From Chromatiaceae bacterium (GTDB lineage: Bacteria > Pseudomonadota > Gammaproteobacteria > Chromatiales > Chromatiaceae), in the NCBI GenBank assembly GCA_024235415.1, contig JACKML010000004.1, positions 310,001 through 374,000 on the forward strand: DNA of 64,000 nucleotides, written 5' to 3'. A program made the position numbers and the translations under genes. Below the pieces are notes generated by a model. The model made no database searches and was not told where the DNA came from. It worked only from the letters and a program-made list of their open reading frames with translations. Within the stretch, counting starts at the first letter, position 1; each line of letters begins with the position of its first letter. Shown here in pieces: positions 27,351 through 36,115 of this stretch.

Positions 27351-28234
27351 GCTGGCGGACTGGGAGGTGCGGCCGGCTCTGTGGGAGACGCCGCGGGGTC
27401 TGCGACCTGCTCGACCTGCAGCAGGCGCACCTTGCGGCTGTCCGCACGCACCACGGTGAATCGAAAGCCGTCGACGACGACCGACTCGCCACGCCCCGGC
27501 AGGTGTCCGAGGGCGCTGACCATCAGGCCACCGATGGTGTCGAAATCGCTGTCATCGAAAGACACGCCGAAGTATTCATTGAATTCCTCGACCGTCGTGT
27601 GGGCCTTGATCGTGTAGTTGTTGGGACCGCGCTTGAGGATGAACGCACCCTCGTCGAAGTCGTACTCGTCCTCGATTTCGCCGACGATCTGTTCCAGGAC
27701 ATCTTCGATCGTCACCAGGCCGGCGGCGTTGCCGTACTCGTCGATCACGATGGCCATATGGTTGCGGCTGGCGCGGAATTCGCGCAGCAGGACATTGAGG
27801 CGCTTGCTCTCGGGGACGAACACCGCCGAACGCACGATGTCGCGCATCTTGAAGCGTGGTGCATTCTCGCCGCAGTACTGCAGCAGGTCCTTGGCCAACA
27901 TGATACCCACCACCTCGGCACGGTCGTCGTCGATCACCGGGAAACGCGAATGCGCGGAATCGGTCACCACCGGCAGCACCTGGCCGAGTTCATGGTCCCG
28001 GCCCACGACGACCATCTGTGCGCGCGGGATCATGATGTCGCGCACCTGCAGGTCCGAGACCTGCAATACGCCCTCCAACATCGCCAGCGCCTCGGTGTCG
28101 AAAATCGCGCGGTCCCTGGCCTGTTTGAGCAAGCTGATCAGGTCCTGGCGGTCTCTGGGTTCACCGACCACGGGGAACAGGCGTTCCAGCCAGCGCGCCG
28201 TGAGTGAACCACTGCTAGATCGGTCTTCGCTCAT
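27347..28234 (-). CDS. corC: CorC/HlyC family CBS-domain protein
   Basis: A 295-residue soluble protein with two CBS domains (about 65-190; VRDIMIPRAQMVVV, SRFPVIDDDRAEVVGIMLAKDLL, MAIVIDEYGNAAGLVTIEDVLE) and a C-terminal CorC_HlyC domain (about 205-285; YTIKAHTTVEEFNEYFG, GGLMVSALGHLPGRGE). E. coli CorC was linked to Mg/Co efflux and resistance; its mechanism is not settled. It overlaps ybeY and lnt by four bases on each side. Confidence 0.94.
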   Translation of the reverse strand: MSEDRSSSGSLTARWLERLFPVVGEPRDRQDLISLLKQARDRAIFDTEALAMLEGVLQVSDLQVRDIMIPRAQMVVVGRDHELGQVLPVVTDSAHSRFPVIDDDRAEVVGIMLAKDLLQYCGENAPRFKMRDIVRSAVFVPESKRLNVLLREFRASRNHMAIVIDEYGNAAGLVTIEDVLEQIVGEIEDEYDFDEGAFILKRGPNNYTIKAHTTVEEFNEYFGVSFDDSDFDTIGGLMVSALGHLPGRGESVVVDGFRFTVVRADSRKVRLLQVEQVADPAASPTEPAAPPSPPA

Positions 28235-28692
28235 GTCTCTTCATCATCAGAATAAGGAGCCGGGAAACCCAGCCCGGTCAGGATGTCGGTCTCCAGTGTC
28301 TCCATCGCAACGGCCTGCGGGTCGGTTTGGTGATCATAACCCTGCAGGTGCAGCATGCCATGGACCACCATGTGCGCCCAATGTGCGGATGCAGTCTTGC
28401 CCTGCTCACGCGCCTCGCGCTCAACCACGGGTGCGCAGAGCACCAGGTCGCCGATGTGTTGCAGCTCGATCTGCGGGATCGGTTCGAACGGGAACGACAG
28501 CACATTGGTCGGCTTGTCGATGCCCCGGTAGTCGTGGTTGAGCTGGCGGCTCTCGGCCTCATCGGTTACCCGCAGCACCACCTCGGCATCATCACCGGAT
28601 CGCCGCCACGCCGCCCTGGCCCACGCGATCAACTGTGGTTCATCCGGAATATCGTCGGCAGCGGCCTGCATCTGCACTTCAACGTCCAGCAT
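28231..28692 (-). CDS. ybeY: Endoribonuclease YbeY (16S rRNA maturation)
   Basis: Zinc-dependent RNase for 16S rRNA 3'-end processing and ribosome quality control. The metal site HMVVHGMLHLQGYDH is intact with its three histidines, and NHDYRGIDKPTNVLSFPF is the standard upstream block. The ATG at 28692 gives 153 residues, normal for the family; a GTG at 28713 is also open. The gene overlaps the end of phoH and the start of corC, the usual arrangement. Confidence 0.95.
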   Translation of the reverse strand: MLDVEVQMQAAADDIPDEPQLIAWARAAWRRSGDDAEVVLRVTDEAESRQLNHDYRGIDKPTNVLSFPFEPIPQIELQHIGDLVLCAPVVEREAREQGKTASAHWAHMVVHGMLHLQGYDHQTDPQAVAMETLETDILTGLGFPAPYSDDEET

Positions 28693-29671
28693 GCCTGTCG
28701 CCCCCCGATTCACGATCGAACTGCTCGTACGCCTGCACCACTTTCTGCACCAGTGAATGGCGCACGACGTCTCGCGCGTTGAAGAACGTAAAGCTGATAC
28801 CGTCCACCTCGCGCAGGATCTCGGTGGCCTCGCGCAGGCCGGATTTCTGGCCGCGCGGCAGGTCGATCTGCGTGACGTCCCCGGTGATCACGGCCGTCGA
28901 GCCGAAGCCGAGGCGGGTAAGGAACATCTTCATCTGCTCGGTGGTCGTGTTCTGCGCCTCATCGAGGATGATGAAGGCCTCGTTGAGCGTGCGCCCGCGC
29001 ATATAGGCCAGGGGCGCGACCTCGATGACATTGCGCTCGATCAGCTTGTGTACCCGCTCGAATCCCAGCATCTCGTACAGCGCGTCATACAGTGGGCGCA
29101 GATAGGGGTCGATCTTCTGCGCCAGGTCACCAGGCAGGAACCCGAGACGTTCACCCGCCTCGACCGCCGGACGCACCAGCAGGATGCGGCGGATCTGGTC
29201 GCGCTCCAGCGCATCGACGGCGCACGCGACCGCCAGGTAGGTCTTGCCGGTACCGGCCGGGCCGACGCCGAAATTGATGTCGTGGCTCAGCACCTTGTGT
29301 ACGTATTGTGCCTGGTTCGGCCCGCGCGGGCGGACCAGTCCCCGGCGCGTCTTGATCACCGACTCGGGCACCTCGGGGGCATCTTCGAGCAGCGCATCGA
29401 CGCCGGATTCCTGCAGGAACAGGTGCACGCCCGCGGGGCTGAGGGCCTCTTGCGCACTGGCCCGGTACAGGCCCTGCAGGACCTCGCGCCCGGCCGCGAT
29501 CGCGGTCGCGTCACCAAGCAGACGGAAACTGTTGCCGCGATTGCTGATCTCGATGCCGAGCCGGCGTTCGACCTGCCGCAGGTGCTCGTCGAGTTGACCG
29601 CAGACATTGCGCAGACGCTCGTTGTCCGCCGGCTCGAGCACCAGGTCGAGCGATTCGGGATGGTCAGACAC
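28679..29671 (-). CDS. phoH: PhoH-like ATPase
   Basis: P-loop NTPase of 330 residues (PhoH/YbeZ type) that cooperates with YbeY in RNA metabolism. Walker A is GPAGTGKTYLA, followed by RILLVRPAVEAGERLGFLPGD; Walker B is AFIILDEAQNTT, and the sensor segment is TAVITGDVTQIDLPRGQKSGL. A small N-terminal domain precedes the ATPase. The start is GTG at 29671. It is transcribed with ybeY, corC and lnt; miaB lies 72 bp upstream on the same strand. Confidence 0.95.
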   Translation of the reverse strand: MSDHPESLDLVLEPADNERLRNVCGQLDEHLRQVERRLGIEISNRGNSFRLLGDATAIAAGREVLQGLYRASAQEALSPAGVHLFLQESGVDALLEDAPEVPESVIKTRRGLVRPRGPNQAQYVHKVLSHDINFGVGPAGTGKTYLAVACAVDALERDQIRRILLVRPAVEAGERLGFLPGDLAQKIDPYLRPLYDALYEMLGFERVHKLIERNVIEVAPLAYMRGRTLNEAFIILDEAQNTTTEQMKMFLTRLGFGSTAVITGDVTQIDLPRGQKSGLREATEILREVDGISFTFFNARDVVRHSLVQKVVQAYEQFDRESGGDRHAGR

Positions 29672-29743
29672 GGTCTGCTCCGGGGGATGGAAGTCGTGAA
29701 CGACGCGGCGACACCAGACGCCGAACCGGGAAAGGGGTGCTCA

Positions 29744-31096
29744 TCAGGCGACTGCCACCCCTGAGCGCACCTGCACCAGCCGCTCACCACGCAGCGAATT
29801 GGGGTACGCGGCGGTGATGCGCAGGTCGACAAACTGACCGATCAGGTCGGGCGGTCCCTCGAAGTTGACCACGCGGTTGTTCTCGGTGCGGCCGGCCAGT
29901 TCGTTGGCGTCCTTGCGCGACGGACGGTCGACCAGCACCCGCTGCACACTGCCGACCATGGCCCGGCTGATGCGTTGCGCGTTATCGTTGATGGCGTGCT
30001 GCAGCTGCGCCAGTCGCACCTGCTTGACCTCATGCGCAACATCGTCGGGCAATTCGGCCGCCGGCGTACCCGGGCGGCGGCTGTAGATGAAACTGAACGA
30101 ATGGTCGAAACCGATCTCGGCGATCAGCTGCATCGTGTGCGCGAAATCCTGTTCCGTCTCGCCCGGGAAGCCAATGATGAAATCCGAAGACAGGCTGATG
30201 TCGGGGCGGATAGCGCGCAGCTTCCTGATCTTCTGCTTGTAGTCGAAGGCGCTGTGGCCGCGCTTCATCGCCATCAGGATGCGGTCCGAACCCGACTGCA
30301 CCGGAAGATGCAGGTGGCTGACCAGTTCCGGTACATCGGCATAGGTCTCGATCAGTGCATCGGAAAACTCGACCGGGTGCGAGGTGGTATAGCGGATGCG
30401 ATCGATTCCGTCGATTGCTGCGACATAGCGGATCAGCAGCGCCAGGTCGGCGATCTCACCGTCGTGCATACGCCCACGGTAGGCATTGACGTTCTGCCCC
30501 AGCAGGTTGACCTCGCGCACACCCTGGGCAGCGAGCTGCACGATCTCGGCCAGTACGTCGTCGAACGGCCGGCTGATCTCCTCGCCACGCGTATACGGCA
30601 CGACGCAGAAAGTGCAGTACTTGGAGCAGCCTTCCATGATCGACACGAACGCGCTCGGGCCTTCGGCACGCGGCTCCGGCAGGCGGTCGAACTTTTCGAT
30701 CTCCGGGAAACTGATATCGACGGTGGGCAGATGCTCGTCTCGCGCACGGGTCAGCATGTCGGGCAGCCGATGCAGGGTCTGCGGACCGAACACCAGGTCG
30801 ACAAAGGGAGCACGTTCGCGGATCGCGTCGCCCTCCTGGCTGGCCACGCAGCCGCCGACACCAATCACCAGACCGGGGCGTCGCTGTTTCCACTCCTTCC
30901 ACACGCCAAGCTGCGAAAAGACCTTCTCCTGCGCCTTTTCACGGATCGAGCAGGTATTGAGCAGCAACACGTCGGCCTGCTCCGGATCATCGGTCAGCAC
31001 CAGGCCATGCGACTCGCGCAGTACGTCCTGCATCTTCTGCGAGTCGTACTCGTTCATCTGGCAACCGAAGGTGCGAATGTAAAGCCTGCCCGCCAT
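29744..31096 (-). CDS. miaB: tRNA-2-methylthio-N6-dimethylallyladenosine synthase MiaB
   Basis: Radical-SAM methylthiotransferase modifying A37 of tRNAs that read UNN codons. The N-terminal domain has cluster cysteines in RTFGCQMN, LLNTCSIRE and GVGGCVA. The radical-SAM motif is CSKYCTFC, and a TRAM-type domain ends the protein. The ATG at 31096 (MAGRLYIRTF) gives 450 residues, the usual length; the frame to 31153 is a 5' extension without family similarity. It is the first gene of the miaB-phoH-ybeY-corC-lnt run. Confidence 0.96.
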   Translation of the reverse strand: MAGRLYIRTFGCQMNEYDSQKMQDVLRESHGLVLTDDPEQADVLLLNTCSIREKAQEKVFSQLGVWKEWKQRRPGLVIGVGGCVASQEGDAIRERAPFVDLVFGPQTLHRLPDMLTRARDEHLPTVDISFPEIEKFDRLPEPRAEGPSAFVSIMEGCSKYCTFCVVPYTRGEEISRPFDDVLAEIVQLAAQGVREVNLLGQNVNAYRGRMHDGEIADLALLIRYVAAIDGIDRIRYTTSHPVEFSDALIETYADVPELVSHLHLPVQSGSDRILMAMKRGHSAFDYKQKIRKLRAIRPDISLSSDFIIGFPGETEQDFAHTMQLIAEIGFDHSFSFIYSRRPGTPAAELPDDVAHEVKQVRLAQLQHAINDNAQRISRAMVGSVQRVLVDRPSRKDANELAGRTENNRVVNFEGPPDLIGQFVDLRITAAYPNSLRGERLVQVRSGVAVA

Positions 31097-31216
31097 ACCG
31101 CTCAATACTTGCAAAGGGGCGGCGATTTTACGCTTGAAATCAGGGAATTGCACCCACAGGCCGGGGCGGGGACGGCGATCGGCCCGCCGCCGTGGGCGGC
31201 CGGCCGCAGAAATCGT

Positions 31217-31450
31217 TCACAGACCGACCAGTTCGGCACCGACACCGTGCTGACGTACCACGCTCAACAGCTCGGCGGCATGCACCCCTTCCGGGTCGTA
31301 GTCGACCAGCATCAGATGCCTTGCCCGGTCGTTCACGCAGGCGCTGTAGACCCCCGGCACGCAACTGATGTCCCGGGACAGCTCGTGGATATCGTCGTCC
31401 TGCAGTTCCTCGTCGATGTGGATCACCACGTCGCAGCATTGTGTATTCAT
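31217..31450 (-). CDS. Small ferredoxin-fold, heavy-metal-associated-domain-like protein without CxxC
   Basis: A 77-residue protein whose pattern fits the HMA fold: beta (CDVVIHID), helix (DDIHELSRDISCVPGV), beta pair (YSACVNDRARHLMLVDYDP), helix (HAAELLSVVRQHG), beta (AELVGL). The metal-binding loop motif is missing; the only cysteines near the start are the adjacent pair in NTQCCD. The ATG at 31450 follows AGGGAG by eight bases. It stands between miaB and a histidine kinase with no clear operon partner. Copper trafficking is not supported; a regulatory or protein-binding role is possible. Confidence 0.65.
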   Translation of the reverse strand: MNTQCCDVVIHIDEELQDDDIHELSRDISCVPGVYSACVNDRARHLMLVDYDPEGVHAAELLSVVRQHGVGAELVGL

Positions 31451-31555
31451 ATGGATCACTCCCTCGGGTCGCCACTGCCGTCGACCTTGGCGGCCCCTTT
31501 ATAACTAGTCCAAGCTGCGCGCGCGGCAATCGGGGAAAACCCTCGTCGCGACTGA

Positions 31556-33253
31556 TCATGGCAACTGCAGATCGACACCGAGCCCCTGTGCCAGGTCCTC
31601 AATCCGTGCCAGCGCCTCGTCAAAGCCATAGTTGCCGATGCATCGCTGCAGTTCCGCCAGATGCGGTTGGCTGGCAGCCTCGGGCAGCAGCGCTGCGAGT
31701 TCGCCGAGGGTGGCGGCTGCCTCCACATCGTAATTTTGCGACTGGGCGTACAACCGACGCAGCAACGGCGCGATCAGGCGCAGGTCGGCGCCCCTGCCGT
31801 CGTACCGCCGCCCTTTCTGTACCGGGTGACCGGCGGCCACGGCCGCCGTATCGCCCGGCGTCGGGGCCTCGCTGCCCGCGGTGAAGGTGATGTCGAAGAA
31901 GAAGGTACTACCGCTGCCGATCTGGCTGTCCACCCACATACGCCCACCCATCAGGTCGACCAGCTTGTAAGCGACGGCCAGGCCCATGCCGGTGCCACCA
32001 TGGCGGCGCGTGCGCGACGAGTCACCCTGGCTGAACGGCTGGAACACCGAGTCCAGTTTCGACCGCTCGATACCGGGGCCGGTATCCGTGACGCTGAACA
32101 GCACCCGGACCTGGTCGCCCTCCCTGCTGTCCAGTGTGACCTGCACGCCCACCTCGCCCCGCTCGGTGAACTTGATCGCGTTGCCGACCAGGCTTTGCAA
32201 AACCTGGCCAAGCCGCACGGCATCGCCGACCAGGGCGTCAGGGACGTCGTCAGACTGATCGATGGCGAATTTCAGCCCTTTCGCCACTGCGGCGGTGACA
32301 CCTGCATGCCGCAGCCGCGCGAGTTCTTCATGCAGAGAGAACGGCTTGGGCTCGACTTCGAGCGTTCCGCTTTGTGCGCGCGAAAAATCCAGGATCGCAT
32401 TGATGATGTCGAGCAGCGATTCCGCGGCACGCTGGACCTTGCCCAGAGCGTCTTTCTGACGGTCGTCGAGCCTGGTCTGCAACACCATGTGGTTCATGCC
32501 GAGAATGATGTTCATCGGCGTCCTGAATTCGTGGCTGATATTCGCCAGGAAATCCGACTTCGCCTGACTCGCGGCCTCGACTTGCTCTTTTGCCAGTGCC
32601 AGCGATCGTTCCTTCTGCTCGGCGGCCAGGCGCAGGCGGATGTTCTGTTGGGTGTTGCGGTGAATGTTGCGGGTACTGATCAGGAAGAACCCGAACGAAA
32701 GAATCAGCATCAGGGCAACGATGGTTGAGAGGTCATGGCCCTGCACCAGGAACACCACCGTCACCGGCAGCATCGCCGGAACCAGGAACAGGTAGGCCGC
32801 ACGGCGCATCACCGAGAGCGACGTGGTCGCCCCGGAACACATGCCGAGAAGGACCAACACCACAACAATCTGGTGTTCGAAGTTGTCTGGAGGAAACATC
32901 AGGAAACTGCCGGCTCCCCACGACAGGCCCGCCAGGGCAGCACCAAGAGCGAACAGATTGCCCCACGCCCTGGCCTCGGCAGGGCCCGGCCCAATGCGCT
33001 TGTACATCAATGCCAGCAGCACCCGCAGCAGGGTCACCGCGGTCAGCAGTGCCACCCAGATAACGACCAGGTCGTGCGCGACAATCCCCCATTGGGCGGC
33101 CACGAACAACACCGCGGCGGCCACCGTGGCGACCAGCGACAGCACGAACGGCTGAAACAGCAGCGCCACCTGCTCTGCAGTGACGATCTGCTCGGTTGTC
33201 GGTGGTTGATGTGGGTTCAACGTCAGACCGCGTCTCTGTCGGAAATCAGGCAT
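31556..33253 (-). CDS. Membrane sensor histidine kinase with Hpt-like tail and no receiver
   Basis: A 565-residue kinase. The N-terminal third holds about six hydrophobic helices (for example LVVIWVALLTAVTLLRVLLAL and IVVVLVLLGMCSGATTSLSV) and no large periplasmic loop. A HisKA domain follows with NISHEFRTPMNIILG, then HATPase (LVGNAIKFTE, DTGPGIE, HGGTGMGLAV). The last 80 residues are helical (LIAPLLRRLYAQSQNYD..., GNYGFDEALARIEDL) and resemble the tail found after receivers in BarA-like kinases, but no phosphorylatable histidine is evident and no receiver lies between. The signal and the partner regulator are unknown. Confidence 0.85.
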   Translation of the reverse strand: MPDFRQRRGLTLNPHQPPTTEQIVTAEQVALLFQPFVLSLVATVAAAVLFVAAQWGIVAHDLVVIWVALLTAVTLLRVLLALMYKRIGPGPAEARAWGNLFALGAALAGLSWGAGSFLMFPPDNFEHQIVVVLVLLGMCSGATTSLSVMRRAAYLFLVPAMLPVTVVFLVQGHDLSTIVALMLILSFGFFLISTRNIHRNTQQNIRLRLAAEQKERSLALAKEQVEAASQAKSDFLANISHEFRTPMNIILGMNHMVLQTRLDDRQKDALGKVQRAAESLLDIINAILDFSRAQSGTLEVEPKPFSLHEELARLRHAGVTAAVAKGLKFAIDQSDDVPDALVGDAVRLGQVLQSLVGNAIKFTERGEVGVQVTLDSREGDQVRVLFSVTDTGPGIERSKLDSVFQPFSQGDSSRTRRHGGTGMGLAVAYKLVDLMGGRMWVDSQIGSGSTFFFDITFTAGSEAPTPGDTAAVAAGHPVQKGRRYDGRGADLRLIAPLLRRLYAQSQNYDVEAAATLGELAALLPEAASQPHLAELQRCIGNYGFDEALARIEDLAQGLGVDLQLP

Positions 33254-33368
33254 GGGGCCGGGCTGATCCTCCAGTCCCGGCCCTCTTATCCCTGGTTAGC
33301 GGCAGACGCCCGCGGAACCTGCAACCGCCCTGCCGGCAGGGGTCTTCAGCACAGACCACGTCGGGTGC

Positions 33369-35063
33369 TCAGCGCTTTCCGACCCGCCTGTGCAGCGCCA
33401 CCGTCAGCGGGGTGCGCGACTTGGCGACCTTGTGCACGAAGTTGAAGCGCGCGACGTGATAGCTGGGGTCGAAGCCGTAGAAGTTCAGACGCATGCGTTC
33501 GAGTTCACGCTCCCGATAGCTGGATAACGGCAGCTGCGCCTCCTCGGCGGCGCGACGCTGGCGTTTCGCCTGCAGGCGATCGGCATAGGCGGGGACATGG
33601 GCCAGTTCGGTCGCACGCCGCTGGGTGATATCGACGAACTCGACCGGCGATACACCAAATGCACGATTGACCAGGCCGAGGGCCTGCGCCTCCCCGACGC
33701 CCATCGGCAGGCGCGCCCGGGTGATGCGTTCGGCATTTTCGGCCCCGGCATAACGCGGCAACAGGTAGGTCCAGTACTCCGAACCGTACAGATTGCCCAT
33801 GTCCTTGTAGTGTGGATTCAGGATCACGCCGTTGCGTGCCCACACCTCGTCGGCGGCGCGCGCGAGGAACACACCACCGGCCCCGGCATTGCCCTGCAAT
33901 GCCGCCACCGTCAGGTGCGAGTCGGTCTCGATGATCGCGCGTGCCAGGTCGTCGATCGCATTGATGTTGCGCCAGGATTCATCGGCTGGGCTGTCGGCCG
34001 CCTCGATTCGGTTCAGGTGCATGCCATTCGACCAGTAGTCCGGCCCACCCATCAGGACGATGACGCGGGTGTCGCGGTCACACGCCATGCGATAGGCGGC
34101 CAGCAGGCGCTCACACTGCGCAGTGCCCATCGCGCCGTTGTAGAAAGCGAAGTGCAGGTAACCGACCTCGTCGGCCTCGTCGTACCAGATGTCGCGATAG
34201 CCGCTGGTCACGCCCGGCGTGACCTCCGGGAGCGCATCGAGCGCCCCTGCCAGCAGTTGCGTTGCCGGCAGCTTGAACACGTGCTCGGCCTGTTTGTCGC
34301 GCAGGTGGCCGATCCACACCGCGCCGTCTACCGTGGCCCGGCATACCGCGTCGCCACAGCGTGCGATCAATTCACCCGGCTCACCGCGCAGCCCGCCTTC
34401 CCGGTGGGCGTCGTACAGGAACACCTCACGATCGCACAGACGGTCGCGCACGCCGGGGAAACCGTCAGCGCTGCGGATCTTGTGCAATACCCTTGCCGTG
34501 TCATCACGCCGCCAGTCGATCGCCCGGTCGGCCTGCTGCACCAGCGGGCGCAGGCGCCCGCGGATCGCAGGATCGGCGCCAGGGTCCGGACGCAACGGCG
34601 CGTACCCCCCGTCCGTAAAGCGTGCAACCGCCTCCAGGACCGCCTCCACTGCCGCCGCGGTCACCTCGTTGCGATACAGGCTGGCCTTGGTGGCATCGCG
34701 CATCGGAAACTCGCGCCAGGCCCACACAGGTCCGGCGTCCATCTCGGCCTCGGCCTGCAGCACCGTGACGCCCCACTGGGCCTCGCCATCGAGGACCGCC
34801 CAATCGAGCGCCGAGGGCCCGCGGTCGCCGCGGATGCCCGGGTGCACAATCAGACAGGTATGTTGACGCCAGATCGCCTCTGGGATCGCACGCTTGAGAA
34901 ACGGCGCGATGATCAGGTCCGGCCGGTACAGCGATACCGCCTCGGCGGTGACCGCATCGTTGATGTCGAATTCGACCGAGACCTCGTGATCACGTTGCCG
35001 CAACTCGACGAACAGGCGCTGGGTCAGGCTGTTGAAGGCATGACTGAGCAGCAGCAGGCGCAC
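33369..35063 (-). CDS. hypX: Hydrogenase maturation factor HypX/HoxX
   Basis: Makes the CO ligand of the NiFe site from a formyl group (formyl-tetrahydrofolate) under aerobic conditions. The 564-residue protein has the two expected parts. The first is an N-terminal formyltransferase domain (about 1-270; YRPDLIIAPFLKRAIPE, HPGIRGDRGPSALDWA). The second is a C-terminal enoyl-CoA hydratase-like domain (about 280-520; VIVLMGGPDYWSNGMHLN, LQGNAGAGGVFLARAAD, ITRARLPMGVGEAQALGLV). The start is GTG at 35063, two bases after hypE. It is the last gene of the hyb-hyp operon. HypX typically accompanies hydrogenases used in the presence of oxygen. Confidence 0.95.
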   Translation of the reverse strand: MRLLLLSHAFNSLTQRLFVELRQRDHEVSVEFDINDAVTAEAVSLYRPDLIIAPFLKRAIPEAIWRQHTCLIVHPGIRGDRGPSALDWAVLDGEAQWGVTVLQAEAEMDAGPVWAWREFPMRDATKASLYRNEVTAAAVEAVLEAVARFTDGGYAPLRPDPGADPAIRGRLRPLVQQADRAIDWRRDDTARVLHKIRSADGFPGVRDRLCDREVFLYDAHREGGLRGEPGELIARCGDAVCRATVDGAVWIGHLRDKQAEHVFKLPATQLLAGALDALPEVTPGVTSGYRDIWYDEADEVGYLHFAFYNGAMGTAQCERLLAAYRMACDRDTRVIVLMGGPDYWSNGMHLNRIEAADSPADESWRNINAIDDLARAIIETDSHLTVAALQGNAGAGGVFLARAADEVWARNGVILNPHYKDMGNLYGSEYWTYLLPRYAGAENAERITRARLPMGVGEAQALGLVNRAFGVSPVEFVDITQRRATELAHVPAYADRLQAKRQRRAAEEAQLPLSSYRERELERMRLNFYGFDPSYHVARFNFVHKVAKSRTPLTVALHRRVGKR

Positions 35064-35065
35064 GT

Positions 35066-36115
35066 TCAGCAGATTCTCGGCAGTTGCTCGCCGGTCAGCC
35101 AGTCGACGACGCGACTGCCGCCAAAACCGGTCTGCATGCGCACGAAGCCGTGTGCATCCTCGATCACCTCGCCGATGATCGCGGCCTCCGCACCCAGCGG
35201 GTCGGCCCGCATCACCGCGAGCAGACGCTGCGCGTCTGCGGGCGCGCAGATGCAGATCAGCTTACCCTCGTTGGCGATATACAGCGGGTCGAGACCGAGC
35301 AGTTCACAGGCCGCCGACACCGCCGGACGCACCGGGATCGCGTCCTCGGTCAGCTGCATCCCAACCCCTGACTGCAGCGCCAGCTCGTTGAGTGTGGTTG
35401 CCAGGCCGCCGCGGGTGGGGTCGCGCAGGCAGTGGATGTCCGGCACTGCCTCGACCATCGAGGCGACCAGCTTGTGCAGCGCCGCCGAGTCGGATTCGAT
35501 CGTGGTCTCGAAGGTCAGGTTCTCGCGGCTCGACATGATCGCCACGCCGTGATCACCGATGCTGCCGCTTACCAGGATGGCGTCCCCGGGCCGCGCGCGG
35601 TCGCCAGAGATGTTCACGCCCTTCGGTACGATACCGACGCCGGTGGTGGTGATGAACACGCCATCACCCTTGCCACGTTCAACCACCTTGGTATCACCCG
35701 TGACCACCGGCACGCCAGCGCGTTTGGCCGCCGCGGCCATGCTGATGACGATGCGTTCGAGGTCGGCGAGCGGGAAGCCCTCTTCGAGGATGAAGCCGGA
35801 CGACAGGTACAGCGGGCGCGCGCCGGCCATCGCCACGTCGTTGAGCGTACCGTGCACCGACAGCGAACCGATATCGCCGCCGGGAAAAAACAACGGCGAG
35901 ATCACGTGACCGTCGGTGCTCATCACCAGGCGGCCGGCCGGCACGTCGAACGCCGCCTGGTCGTTGGCCTGGCGCAGCAGGTCGTTATCGAAATGGGTCA
36001 CGAACAGCTCTTCGATCAGCTGCGCCATCGCCCGGCCGCCACTGCCGTGTGTCATGTCGATGGTGCCGCTGCGGATGTTCAGGCGCTGCGGAAAACGTTT
36101 CGCCTTGACGCTCAT
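35066..36115 (-). CDS. hypE: Hydrogenase maturation protein HypE (carbamoyl dehydratase)
   Basis: Converts the carbamoyl group received from HypF into the cyanide ligand of the NiFe centre. The 349-residue protein has DMTHGSGGRAM near the N-terminus, a PurM-like core (NDVAMAGARPLYLSSGFILEE, VVTGDTKVVERGKGDG), DPTRGGLATTLNEL, and the C-terminal PRIC ending in the essential cysteine. The ATG at 36115 overlaps the hypD stop by four bases; the longer frame to 36412 is an artefact. No hypF is present in the window, so it must lie elsewhere. Confidence 0.97.
   Translation of the reverse strand: MSVKAKRFPQRLNIRSGTIDMTHGSGGRAMAQLIEELFVTHFDNDLLRQANDQAAFDVPAGRLVMSTDGHVISPLFFPGGDIGSLSVHGTLNDVAMAGARPLYLSSGFILEEGFPLADLERIVISMAAAAKRAGVPVVTGDTKVVERGKGDGVFITTTGVGIVPKGVNISGDRARPGDAILVSGSIGDHGVAIMSSRENLTFETTIESDSAALHKLVASMVEAVPDIHCLRDPTRGGLATTLNELALQSGVGMQLTEDAIPVRPAVSAACELLGLDPLYIANEGKLICICAPADAQRLLAVMRADPLGAEAAIIGEVIEDAHGFVRMQTGFGGSRVVDWLTGEQLPRIC

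Noticed and set aside
33328..33341. Palindrome CCCTGCCGGCAGGG after hypX as a terminator
   Set aside because: Stable as a stem on paper, but it has almost no loop and no T-run; left as unproven.
33597..35552. 651-codon plus-strand frame opposite hypX and hypE
   Set aside because: Antisense shadow; the minus strand encodes two recognisable maturation proteins with a two-base gap.
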